From assembly GCA_027038965.1 (NCBI GenBank), contig JALWFG010000005.1:62001-126000 (forward strand): a stretch of 64,000 nucleotides of DNA, given 5' to 3'. Shown here piece after piece: positions 1-8,552 of the stretch. This DNA comes from Candidatus Desulfofervidaceae bacterium. GTDB taxonomy: Bacteria > Desulfobacterota > Desulfofervidia > Desulfofervidales > Desulfofervidaceae. The stretch's first letter is position 1. Every line of letters starts with the position of its first letter. A program made the position numbers and the translations under genes. The notes under the pieces were generated by a model that made no database searches, was not told the DNA's origin, and worked only from the letters and a program-made list of their open reading frames with translations.

Positions 1-836
1 GAGGTAGCCCCAATCTCTTTTTCTTCTCCTTTGGCAGCCTCATCTAATGTTTTTTCCATAAAATAAGAATATTTAAGTTCCTTGAGAGACTCTTGAAATA
101 CCTCTTGTCTAAGCTTGACTACAATTCGTCTAGGATCAAGGCCATTTTCCAAAAATTGAAGGAGAGAGCTCTTATATTTTTCAGCCATATCTATAACTGT
201 ATGAAGAAGCTCTTCACTTTCATCTTCTTTCATTCCCCTTTTAGCAAAAATAGACCTTAATTCTTCCAAAAAGGCCGTTGGGACAACCACAGTTTCTTCA
301 CGAGGCACCCAGCGTCTCCTTGGGGTATATACATCCCCAAAAAAATCCTCAAAAAAACGCGAAAATTCTGTATCAAATATGTCAAATATTCGATTTATGG
401 GTTCTGAAGTAGATACCCAACGGGTAAGGGTAATTTGAGTAAATGCTCTGTCTTTCTCTCCCTTTAATTCCTTTTCTAAGGCGTTTTCTATGTGCCTAAG
501 GGTAGCCTTTAAGACTTCATCTATCAGTCCCGGAATATAATTTTGCGAAAGGGAATTCTTTATCCGCATAAGGTCATTTCGATATGAAGATATAACCCTA
601 TCTAATTGGTCATAAAACATATTTAAGGTCTTATTAATTTCTGCCTTAGCATGTTCAGGATGAAGTCCTTTTTTTTCAAGCCAGCGCGTAAAAGGATTTT
701 TCCCATTAGTATTAAATAGAGCCCACAAAAAATGGTCAGTATCTACATATCCTTCCTGCCGTTTCTGAGCGAGATCTTCTGCCTTTTTGAGCAATTGTTC
801 TGCAACAGAACTTACTTTTTTCTCTTTCCAAGTCAT
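1..836 (-). CDS. Clp N-domain protein (ClpA/ClpB/ClpC-like), C-terminus cut off by window edge
   Basis: About 278 codons are visible, reading leftward out of the window. The start ATG (834-836) has a good ribosome site (GGAGG, 5 bases upstream). Residues 11-41 read VAEQLLKKAEDLAQ followed by GYVDTDHFLWALF, the pattern of the first Clp-N repeat (compare YVGTEHLLLALL in ClpA/ClpB), which in the family binds substrates or adaptors for an AAA+ unfoldase. The rest of the visible part is charged and helical and does not look like standard ClpB: I do not see the usual linker to the first ATPase domain, and no Walker motif falls inside the window. It is divergent from the BrxC/PglY-PglZ gene with 138 bases between them, so the two may share control. 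Whether an AAA+ module follows cannot be judged here. Confidence 0.6.
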   Translation of the reverse strand, partial: MTWKEKKVSSVAEQLLKKAEDLAQKRQEGYVDTDHFLWALFNTNGKNPFTRWLEKKGLHPEHAKAEINKTLNMFYDQLDRVISSYRNDLMRIKNSLSQNYIPGLIDEVLKATLRHIENALEKELKGEKDRAFTQITLTRWVSTSEPINRIFDIFDTEFSRFFEDFFGDVYTPRRRWVPREETVVVPTAFLEELRSIFAKRGMKEDESEELLHTVIDMAEKYKSSLLQFLENGLDPRRIVVKLRQEVFQESLKELKYSYFMEKTLDEAAKGEEKEIGAT

Positions 837-869
837 ACTTTCCTCCTTCTAAATTGCTTTTCATAAAAT

Positions 870-898
870 ACAATAAGCACAAGTAATAATAGAGTCAA
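870..898 (-). promoter_or_regulatory. Putative sigma70 promoter for the Clp-N gene
   Basis: On the minus strand TTGACT (893-898) and TATTGT (870-875) are separated by 17 bases and lie about 35 bases upstream of the Clp-N start codon. It sits inside the 138-base divergent region. No comparably clean promoter or ribosome site was found for the rightward gene. Confidence 0.45.
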
Positions 899-974
899 CT
901 TTGTTTCTTTTGAGTAAGTAAATAGATTCGGTCCCACCTTTACCTTCTTTTTCTTTTTTGGTAAAAATGTTTTT

Positions 975-3900
975 ATGAAACTGATTGGGGATCTTATCCT
1001 CCTTCCTGAGTTAAAGACCGTCATTCATTTAAAAGACGCCTTTGGACCAGAGGCCAATGCCCTAAAATCAGAACTTGTTTTTACTAAAGAGGTGGCCCGG
1101 GCATTTCAAGCAATCTATCACAGCCTTAAAGAAGAAAGGGGGAAAGGCTTTTTTATTGAAGGGGGATATGGTAGTGGTAAGTCGCATTTTTTGGCTGCTT
1201 TGTATCTTTACTTATCTCATGCTCAAACTCCGCCTTTGCTGGATATTCCCAAAATTAAAGGCCAATTTTTGGTTATTCCTATTTCTTTGATAGATTATGG
1301 GAGTGAAATTAGACTTCAAGAAATCGTTTTAGAAGCCATTAATAGCGAGCTCCAAAGACAATTTCAAACGAGTTTTGTTCCCTCTGAGTTTTTCGAAGAA
1401 TTAAAAAAAATCATTCCTCAAGAGGAACTTACGGCCTTAGGCAAGCACCTCGGTGTCCCTTCTCAAGAGTTATTTCAGCTTCAATATTGGCCTTATCTAC
1501 ATGAAATCTTGGAAACTCTCCCCCTTTCTTTCCGTCCGGTCATAGAGAGGCGTTCCCTATTTGATCATTTAAAGAACGTCATTTTTGAAAAGGGATTAAG
1601 GGGAGTAGTTATCCTTATTGATGAATTATCTGAATTTTTAAAATCAAAGTCTGCTTCTGGGGGCTTTCAGGAAGATATTCGCTTTTTACAGTTTTTAGGA
1701 GAAATGAGTCAAGAAATACCTCTTTGGATCATTGCTACGCTTCAGGAACGTATAGAGACTACCGGGGATATCCCTCAAGATGCCTTTGCTAAAATAAAGG
1801 ACCGCTACCCTGTTAGACTCATTTTTGCGGGGAGCCATATTGAAGAAATCGTGAGTGAACGTTTGGTTAAAAAACGACCTGGGGCTCGGGGGTACCTCAG
1901 AGAGCTTTATGACAATTTCAAACAAACATTCAAACAGCTTCCCTTTGATTGGGAAACCTGGTATCGGCTTTACCCGATTCATCCCTTAACTATTCAACTT
2001 TTAGATGAATTAAGAGGGCTTTTCTCTCAAGCCAGGGGAGCGGTTGATTTTGTTTATAGTCGACTTAAAGGAGACTCAAAAAGAAATATTCCTCCCCTTC
2101 TTAATGCCCCTGCCCAAACACTTCTTTCCCCAACCGCCATTTTTGACCATTTTTTGGACCGTATTCGAGAAACTCTAGAAACAAATCCTTATTATGAAAA
2201 AGTATACTGTTTCTATGAAAAACTCATTCCTAAATTATTTCCTGACCCAGAAACGAGGCAGGTAGCCCTCGAACTCATAAAACTTTTAATTCTTATGGCT
2301 ATTTCCCCCATTGTCCATCGGCCAAACACAAGGGAACTGGCCTTGGCCATTCTTTATCCCTTTACTGACCTAGACCCGGCCCTCAATTTTCGTTTTGTGC
2401 ATGATATTTTATCATCCCTTGTCCAAGAAGGAGCTTATCTGCACCGGGAACCTCAGGAAGACTTTTTAAAAGATAGATTTTATCTTGATTTAGAAGAAGA
2501 CACCCAATTTATTGTTAAAAAACGCTATGAACAAATTGCCAGTGAAATTAAATCTAAGGATTCAAGAATCTACCATTTTTTATATACTTCGGCCCATAAG
2601 GGGCTGATCCCCTTTTCTGAACTTCATTTTAACCAAAAACAAAAATTAAAAGTCCTGTGGCAAAATACCTACCGTTTAGGGGAAATTCACTTCATTTCTG
2701 TAAATCAGCTTGAAGACACTTTGAGCCAGATCGATTTAAAGGCAAGTGACTTTTATCTTCTCATTTTAAAACATCCCCTTAAAGACGATTTTTCTCCCCC
2801 TTCTATTCCTCCTGGAGTGGCAATTTGGGAACCAGCCGAAGTTCAAGAAGATTTTTTAAAAAAGGCCTATGTATATGCTCAATTATTAGAACGGTATCAA
2901 GATGATCAAACACAGCGTGGTCAGAGGTTTGCCAAATTTATAAAGGAGCTATTTGAGGAAAGTTTGCATCAAGCAGTGCAAGAGCTTACTTGGTCTTATC
3001 TTCAAGGCGCTCTTCACCTCAGTCAAAACGAGACCTTTCAGGTAACGGCCTTAAGCCAGAAGAGCTGGCTGTCTTTTGTGGAAGGCATCGCCGCCTTGAT
3101 TTTGGAAAAAAGACATCCCAAACACCACCTTATTGCTCCTCACTTGTTGCCCCCACCTCTTTCTAGACGACAACTTATAGTAGAAAAATTGATTATTCCT
3201 GGAGAAATTTATCTCAAACGAGGAGAAGGCACCTTAAAGACCCTGATTGATGGACTTTTGCGTCCTTTGGGAATATTAAAGAAGGTTTCAGGGGGATATC
3301 GGCTTTGGCTTGAAGCCAAAAGGTCTCCTATTTTAGAGAAAATTCTTGACCTTTTTGCGAATTCGGTTTCTGTATCTCAAAATGAATTATATGAAATCCT
3401 CCATTCTAGTGATTTTGGCCTTTGTAAAGAGCAATATGAACTCCTGCTTCTGGCCTTAATTCACACCGGAAAACTTGTTCCCTACCATCAAAATAAGCGT
3501 GTCTCTCCCTTTAGGGTTAATTTAGGAAATCTTCATCAGATAACTCATTTAAAACAAATAGAACAACTTGACACCCAAGAAATGACCTTGCTTAAAAACC
3601 TGCCCTTTTTACCTCCATCTTTGCAAGGAAAGGAATTAACTGTAACACACCAAGAAGCCCTCTGGCACTCTTTAAAGGAATTTAAAGAAATGTATTATCC
3701 TAAGGCTATTGCCCTTGAAACCTTTTTAAAGACGCATATTGCCCATCCCCTTTTTACAGAAGGGATTCCGCTTGCCCAAGAAACTATCCAGACAATAAAG
3801 AAGTTATGTGAGGCAGTAAGGTCTTCCTATGCGCCTACCTTGGGGTTAAAACATTTTTGTGAAGCCCTAAAACAAATAAGCTTTATAGACTTTGTTTATG

Positions 3901-5936
3901 CTAGATTCAAGGCCCTTGTAGAATTTTACAGCTTAAAAGAACGCATTCTTTTTATTTATGATTACCTTCATCATCCCGACCTTCAGATTCCTTCTGAGCA
4001 CAAGGAAGTTAAAGAACTTTTTCAAGCGGCAAAGGCCGCCTTATTAAAGGCAAATATCCTTTTTGAAACCCAAAGCCTTCCTCTTATAGAAGAAAAATTT
4101 AACGCCTTTTTTAATGCCTATACTCACGCCTATAAAGAAGCTCACGACCGACTGCTAGCTGGAGAACGTTTTGGTCCTTACCTCTCCTTAAGACAAACAG
4201 ATGCTTATAAATTGATCAGACTTTGGGCAAGTATCCCTGTTCTCCCTGCCAGGACATATTTGGATTCAGTAGAAAGGGAAATCAACCAAACGTTAAGGCA
4301 AATCTGCGAAGAGGACGTGTCTTTACATCTTGCAAAGTCTCCAGTATGCATATGTGGTTGGCATTTGGGAGAAAGACCTTTTTTGCCCCCCTTGGCCAGG
4401 CTTCAAGCCCAGCTTGAGGAAGGAATAGATGCCTGTTTAAATGCCCTCTGTCTTCCTCCCTTAAGACCAAGGCTTGAACAATACATCGTTAGTCTTAGAG
4501 AAATCGGTAAGGAGAAGGAAGCTCAAGAAATGGTCCAAATATTTAATAAGTCTTTAGATTTTGAGACCCTGCTTAAATTAACGCCTTATATTAAAAAGGC
4601 CTTAACTCAAGGGTTGAAAATAGTAGAAAGAAATCTTGACCTTCTAGTAACCCGATTAAAAAGGCAAAGTCTAACCAAAGACCAAATAGAACGCATTTTT
4701 AAAGACTGGTTAGAAGGCAAGGAAGGAGTCAGTTCTGAAACCTATATAAAAATCACTTCTTCTTATTCGGGTATTCCTCCTGCTTTAGAATTGGCAGTAA
4801 GGGAATATGACCCTAGTTTCATTCCCTTAATGAAAAAATGGAAGGAAAACTTTTTTTTACTATTAGTCTTTATCTCCTGGTGCCATTTGCACCATCTTCC
4901 TATAACTTTGGCCGCAGAATTGGCCAAAGTGCCTGAAAGGGAATGGACAGAACGACAAGCAAGTCTTTTAAAATTGGGCCTTCGGTGTCTCCACGAAGAG
5001 GCATTTAAAGAATGGATTGAACACCTTGATCTGGATGAGGACTATCTCTGGCAATACCTTAATCAATATCAATCGGATTTATCTCAAGCCCTTATAGAAG
5101 AAAGAATTTTCCCCTCTATTAAACTTAGAATATTATCAAAATTATTAGAAAAAAAGGCACCTATTCCTATTGAGGCCTTAGATGAAGACCTAAGAACAAT
5201 CTTAAAGGCCTATCAAGGGCTTGAACATCTGATAAATAAATCATTTGATTTTGATACAATTCAAGACTGGGAAAGGTTCTATATAAGGGAATTGAGTAGA
5301 ATGGAAATAAATATAGGTATTTTGGTTGAAAGTTCCTTACCCTCAAAGGCCTATCAAAAGCTGATTAAAAGGCTTTTGGCCTGGCGTAAAGGGCTCGAGC
5401 AGTCATTTAATAGCTTTTATAAAACAAAAAAACGCCTTTCAGTCCCGCTTCCCTCAAAGGGGACAGCTATTTTATTTGATGGCTTAAGATGGGACTTATG
5501 GGAAGATATTAAGAGCATCTTTTTAAAATTAGGGTATAAGCCCCAAAAGGAAGGAGCTTATTGGGCCCAATCTCCCACAGATACCTTCACTCAGCTTTAT
5601 ACTCTGGGCCTTGATACCTACTTTGAGAACATCGCTCCTAACTTGCATATTATCAAGAAAGGAAATCTAAGAATTTTTAAAATTGACGTCATTGATAGTT
5701 ACATTCATAAAACCCATCTTTATCCTCTTTCATTAAAACAGGAAGTTATTCCCATAATAGAAAAAACTGTGATATCTATAACCAAGGGCACCAAAAAGAT
5801 ATTTACTTTTTCTGACCATGGTTTTAAAATGGATTTGCGAAATGCAATTATGCCTTCTTATAAAAGGCCTCTTTACAAACACGGAGAGGTTTCTCCAGAA
5901 GAGGTCATTGTCCCGTGGGCATTTTGGGCAAGATAA
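975..5936 (+). CDS. BrxC/PglY-like ATPase fused to a C-terminal PglZ-like domain
   Basis: This is a 1653-residue protein. Residues 1-450 form a large P-loop ATPase like those of the BREX/Pgl ATPases (DUF6079/PglY/BrxC type): Walker A GGYGSGKS at 63-70 and Walker B VVILIDE at 211-217. A long helical middle, with a winged-helix-like stretch in the second quarter, leads to a C-terminal segment (about 1490-1653) that matches the alkaline-phosphatase-fold PglZ domain. Visible there are LFDGLRWD (1500-1507, metal Asp1502), a Thr-rich nucleophile region SPTDTFT (1533-1539), D1574 and H1578, SDHGF (1613-1617) and a final HGEVSPEEVIVP (from His1636). In known BREX systems the ATPase and PglZ are separate proteins, so the fusion is notable. 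The start ATG lacks a clear ribosome site. No methyltransferase (PglX) lies in the window. Function (phage defence or other) is inferred from the domain families. Confidence 0.7.
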   Translation: MKLIGDLILLPELKTVIHLKDAFGPEANALKSELVFTKEVARAFQAIYHSLKEERGKGFFIEGGYGSGKSHFLAALYLYLSHAQTPPLLDIPKIKGQFLVIPISLIDYGSEIRLQEIVLEAINSELQRQFQTSFVPSEFFEELKKIIPQEELTALGKHLGVPSQELFQLQYWPYLHEILETLPLSFRPVIERRSLFDHLKNVIFEKGLRGVVILIDELSEFLKSKSASGGFQEDIRFLQFLGEMSQEIPLWIIATLQERIETTGDIPQDAFAKIKDRYPVRLIFAGSHIEEIVSERLVKKRPGARGYLRELYDNFKQTFKQLPFDWETWYRLYPIHPLTIQLLDELRGLFSQARGAVDFVYSRLKGDSKRNIPPLLNAPAQTLLSPTAIFDHFLDRIRETLETNPYYEKVYCFYEKLIPKLFPDPETRQVALELIKLLILMAISPIVHRPNTRELALAILYPFTDLDPALNFRFVHDILSSLVQEGAYLHREPQEDFLKDRFYLDLEEDTQFIVKKRYEQIASEIKSKDSRIYHFLYTSAHKGLIPFSELHFNQKQKLKVLWQNTYRLGEIHFISVNQLEDTLSQIDLKASDFYLLILKHPLKDDFSPPSIPPGVAIWEPAEVQEDFLKKAYVYAQLLERYQDDQTQRGQRFAKFIKELFEESLHQAVQELTWSYLQGALHLSQNETFQVTALSQKSWLSFVEGIAALILEKRHPKHHLIAPHLLPPPLSRRQLIVEKLIIPGEIYLKRGEGTLKTLIDGLLRPLGILKKVSGGYRLWLEAKRSPILEKILDLFANSVSVSQNELYEILHSSDFGLCKEQYELLLLALIHTGKLVPYHQNKRVSPFRVNLGNLHQITHLKQIEQLDTQEMTLLKNLPFLPPSLQGKELTVTHQEALWHSLKEFKEMYYPKAIALETFLKTHIAHPLFTEGIPLAQETIQTIKKLCEAVRSSYAPTLGLKHFCEALKQISFIDFVYARFKALVEFYSLKERILFIYDYLHHPDLQIPSEHKEVKELFQAAKAALLKANILFETQSLPLIEEKFNAFFNAYTHAYKEAHDRLLAGERFGPYLSLRQTDAYKLIRLWASIPVLPARTYLDSVEREINQTLRQICEEDVSLHLAKSPVCICGWHLGERPFLPPLARLQAQLEEGIDACLNALCLPPLRPRLEQYIVSLREIGKEKEAQEMVQIFNKSLDFETLLKLTPYIKKALTQGLKIVERNLDLLVTRLKRQSLTKDQIERIFKDWLEGKEGVSSETYIKITSSYSGIPPALELAVREYDPSFIPLMKKWKENFFLLLVFISWCHLHHLPITLAAELAKVPEREWTERQASLLKLGLRCLHEEAFKEWIEHLDLDEDYLWQYLNQYQSDLSQALIEERIFPSIKLRILSKLLEKKAPIPIEALDEDLRTILKAYQGLEHLINKSFDFDTIQDWERFYIRELSRMEINIGILVESSLPSKAYQKLIKRLLAWRKGLEQSFNSFYKTKKRLSVPLPSKGTAILFDGLRWDLWEDIKSIFLKLGYKPQKEGAYWAQSPTDTFTQLYTLGLDTYFENIAPNLHIIKKGNLRIFKIDVIDSYIHKTHLYPLSLKQEVIPIIEKTVISITKGTKKIFTFSDHGFKMDLRNAIMPSYKRPLYKHGEVSPEEVIVPWAFWAR

Positions 5937-5965
5937 ATATTTTTTAAAAAAGTATAAATATTTAC

Positions 5966-5994
5966 TTGACTAACTTTTAAAATTTGTGTTAGAT
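5966..5994 (+). promoter_or_regulatory. Putative sigma70 promoter for the TmcD-like gene
   Basis: TTGACT (5966-5971), a 17-base spacer and TTAGAT (5989-5994) lie just before the very strong ribosome site GGGAGGGAGG of the next gene. The promoter is close to consensus, suggesting that this gene is transcribed independently of the ATPase-PglZ gene. Confidence 0.5.
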
Positions 5995-6022
5995 AGAGCG
6001 AAAAAGTTGTGGGAGGGAGGCT

Positions 6023-7312
6023 ATGCTTGATATAAAGTCCTGGGATTGGAATACGAGAGAAAAGCAAATTACAGATATTAACAAATGGAAAGAAAAGTTT
6101 GTTCAAATTCATGAATTTGTGACAAGTGATGATGGTGAAAAAATTGCCGCCGTAGTCAAAACAGAGGATGAAGAATTTACGGTTTGTGTAAACGGTGAGC
6201 CTTGGGAGGCCACTTTTGGAAAGGCTTGGAGTTTAAAGTTTAGCCCTGATGGCCGATTGGCAGTCTTAACCTCAGATGGCATGGAATGGACGGTGGCCGT
6301 AGATGGAGAAGAGTGGGAAAACAAGTTCGATTATGTGTGGGACCTCCAATTTAGCAGAGATGGGAAAAGAATTGCAGCTAAGGCCAAGGCAGAAACTGAT
6401 TATAAAGTTGTGGTAGATGACAATCCTTGGGAAAATGGCTTTTTGGAAATGCGTCAGCTGAAGATTAGCCCCAACGGTGAAAAGGTTGCTGCTAGCGTTC
6501 AGGTGACGCCCTGTGGTGAAGGTGAAATTTTCAAGTTTTTAGAAGGTAATTGGACAGTAGCAGTTGACGGACAAGCTTGGGACAATAAATTTGTGAATGT
6601 TTGGGATATTGCCTTTGCAGAAGATAATGTTCATGTAGCGGCAGAGGTAAGACTCAGCCCAACTCAATATACAATTGCAGTCAACGGTTCTACTTGGTCC
6701 AAGTCTTACGATTGTGTTTGGGCACCTGTTTTTCGTCCCAATTCCATCAGCGTAGCGGCTCCTGTCAAGAAGGGTAAGTGGTATTTGGCCGTAGATGGAG
6801 AAATTGCTTGGGGAAGGGGATTCGCTGAGCTTTGGCATCCGTTCTTCAGTTCTGATGGTAAGTCCATTGGAGCTATCGTTGCCCCTACATTTGGTAAATG
6901 GACCATAGCCGTAGATGGAACGCCTTGGAATGTAACCTTTACTGCGGCTGTAATTGACCCTACCTTCAGTCCTGACGGAAAACGGGTAGCCGCTATTTAT
7001 AAGGAAGATGAACCTGTTGTAGAGTTAGAACCCAAAAAGGTTTGGGGTATGGTAGTAGATGGTCGCCCCTGGCCAGAACAATATCATATGGTATGGCCAC
7101 CTGTATTTAGCCCTGATAGCCGTCATGTAGCTGCCAAAGTAGAAATAAATGGGAAATATACCTTGGCCGTTGATGGCAAAACCTGGAACAGAGAGTTTGA
7201 GGCCCTTTGGAATCCCGTTTTTAGTCCAGATGGAGATAAAATCTTGATTAGAGCCATCGAGGGAGGAAAATATTATCGTCGTATTGTCCCCCTGAGTGAG
7301 TTTTTAGGATAA
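6023..7312 (+). CDS. Trp-rich beta-propeller protein, TmcD-like
   Basis: The 429-residue protein has no signal peptide or membrane segment, so it is probably cytoplasmic. It consists of about nine repeats of roughly 43-45 residues with the pattern W-T-V-A-V-D-G-x-x-W-x-x-x-F-x-x-V-W-x-x-x-F-S-P-D-G-K-x-V-A-A, which resembles WD40/TolB-type propeller blades. I count 24 tryptophans, an exceptional content. The Tmc (transmembrane redox) complex of sulfate reducers contains TmcD, described as a unique Trp-rich protein, and this gene fits that description. However, the cytochrome TmcA, the CCG iron-sulfur protein TmcB and the cytochrome b TmcC are not adjacent, so membership of a Tmc complex is inference. 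The gene has its own promoter and a very strong ribosome site. It could instead be a scaffold for another membrane redox complex. Confidence 0.6.
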   Translation: MLDIKSWDWNTREKQITDINKWKEKFVQIHEFVTSDDGEKIAAVVKTEDEEFTVCVNGEPWEATFGKAWSLKFSPDGRLAVLTSDGMEWTVAVDGEEWENKFDYVWDLQFSRDGKRIAAKAKAETDYKVVVDDNPWENGFLEMRQLKISPNGEKVAASVQVTPCGEGEIFKFLEGNWTVAVDGQAWDNKFVNVWDIAFAEDNVHVAAEVRLSPTQYTIAVNGSTWSKSYDCVWAPVFRPNSISVAAPVKKGKWYLAVDGEIAWGRGFAELWHPFFSSDGKSIGAIVAPTFGKWTIAVDGTPWNVTFTAAVIDPTFSPDGKRVAAIYKEDEPVVELEPKKVWGMVVDGRPWPEQYHMVWPPVFSPDSRHVAAKVEINGKYTLAVDGKTWNREFEALWNPVFSPDGDKILIRAIEGGKYYRRIVPLSEFLG

Positions 7313-7342
7313 ATTGAAATTTATATTTAGGAGAAAAAATTT

Positions 7343-8197
7343 ATGTGTAAATTCTTAGCAAAGGAAGGGTTTTTTTTGCCTTTATCCATTCGCCTTGCTT
7401 GTCTTTGTTGTCTTTTATGGGTTTCATTTACAATTTTGATGCCGCCTGAGTGTGCTAAGGCTTCTGATTTTAAGAAGGGGGACATTTGCCATCAAGTAGG
7501 TTTAGAAACTTTGAAATCACATATACCTTTTGCTTTTCCCCCTGATGCCAAGATAGTTTCTAAACGGAATACAAAAGGATTATGCGAGGTTATTTTGAAT
7601 ATTAGGGGGAGGGACTTTCCCTTCTATGTAGGAAAGGATTTTGTTATACTAGGGCAAATGTTTAGTAATAAGCAAAACTTATCTAATGAAATCCTCAAAA
7701 GTTTGACCCAAAAAAGTAGAAAACAAGAAGAAAAACTCTTCAAAAAACTTAAGGGAGAAGTAGATAAAGTAGCAGTCATGGAATATAAACCCTCTAATAA
7801 ACCTCAAAGGACAATTTATATGTTTACGGATCCCCTATGTCCATTTTGCCATCGGGCTGAAGGACAAATAATAGATGTAGCCAAAAGGCACAATGCTACT
7901 TTAAAGATAGTGTTTTTCCCAGTCCATCTCCCCAGAGGCAAAGAAAAGTCCGTGGAGGCCATTTGCAGGAAGATGGACTTAAATACCTATTTAAAGGATG
8001 ACTGGCGTAATGAAAAGGAGCCCGAAGTCCAAAAATTCCAGTGTGCGGCTGGAGAACAGATCGTGGAAAGGTCTATGGCCCTTGGAAAAAAACTCAAAAT
8101 AATGGGAGTTCCAACCTTTATTCTTGACAATGGAAAACGTGTGGTTGGCGCCAATATGAATAAACTAGATTCTGTCTTAAGCGCAAGCACTCATTAG
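7343..8197 (+). CDS. DsbC/DsbG-like periplasmic thiol:disulfide oxidoreductase
   Basis: The protein has 284 residues. An N-terminal hydrophobic segment (about 12-34) ending near PECAKA looks like a signal peptide, placing the protein outside the cytoplasm. The C-terminal half is a thioredoxin fold with the redox motif CPFC (Cys166-Cys169) in the context FTDPLCPFCHRAEG and the cis-proline loop MGVPTFIL (Pro257). The middle part before it (FKKLKGEVDKVAVMEYK) is typical of the DsbC linker between dimerisation and catalytic domains. The family shuffles or oxidises disulfides in exported proteins. Extra cysteines (for example in the CRKMD and QCAAGE segments) lie between the motifs. The gene follows the propeller gene by 30 bases with a GGAGAAA ribosome site. 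The CPFC dipeptide differs from the CGYC of E. coli DsbC, so reducing strength may differ. Confidence 0.75.
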   Translation: MCKFLAKEGFFLPLSIRLACLCCLLWVSFTILMPPECAKASDFKKGDICHQVGLETLKSHIPFAFPPDAKIVSKRNTKGLCEVILNIRGRDFPFYVGKDFVILGQMFSNKQNLSNEILKSLTQKSRKQEEKLFKKLKGEVDKVAVMEYKPSNKPQRTIYMFTDPLCPFCHRAEGQIIDVAKRHNATLKIVFFPVHLPRGKEKSVEAICRKMDLNTYLKDDWRNEKEPEVQKFQCAAGEQIVERSMALGKKLKIMGVPTFILDNGKRVVGANMNKLDSVLSASTH

Positions 8198-8552
8198 AGG
8201 CTTAGGGGGGCAGGTCTCCACATTTGACAGTTCTCAGTTCTTGGTCCTTAGTGTTTAGTTGTTAAGTTTTAAGTGTTGAGAAAGGTTTTCCCTCGCAGGC
8301 CTCTTATTACCCATTTACTGTTCACCATTAACCAATTGAGGGGTGGATTTTTCAAAATTATTTTTACCACATTTGTGTTTTTTAGAGTAATGGCGGATTT
8401 TGGGTTCTTTAGAAATCTTGACCATTAAAAAGTTATATGTTAGCCTTAGTCAGGCTTGGATCCTAATTTTTTAGGACCAAGACCAAAGGGGAGATTTTTA
8501 GAGATAGTTGTTTACTCTCGCCTTCTGGTCTTTGGTCCAGGAGGTTTTTTTT
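8198..8552. other. 355-base non-coding stretch upstream of panC
   Basis: No open frame of interest is present. The left part (8231-8280) is a low-complexity run built of TTGGTCCTTAG/GTGTTTAGTTGTTAAG-like units. The right part (8455-8538) holds two overlapping inverted repeats, described separately. A weak -35-like TTGACC lies at 8418-8423 without a convincing -10 partner. Confidence 0.5.
8455..8544 (+). promoter_or_regulatory. Mutually exclusive hairpins in the panC leader
   Basis: Two stems share the segment starting TTAGGACCAAGACC. Stem 1 pairs 8455-8466 with 8471-8481 (11 pairs, one bulged A, tight T loop). Stem 2 pairs 8474-8489 with 8521-8538 (about 16 pairs with two one-base bulges) and ends directly against the panC ribosome site AGGAGG at 8539-8544. 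Only one of them can form at a time. This is the layout of a translational or transcriptional switch, but no known riboswitch class is recognised. It may also be a chance product of the dispersed TTGGTCC motif. Confidence 0.35.

Noticed and set aside
833-1024. Short minus-strand frame of 63 codons between the divergent genes
   Set aside because: Its composition is that of AT-rich non-coding DNA, and it overlaps both the promoter region and the start of the ATPase-PglZ gene.
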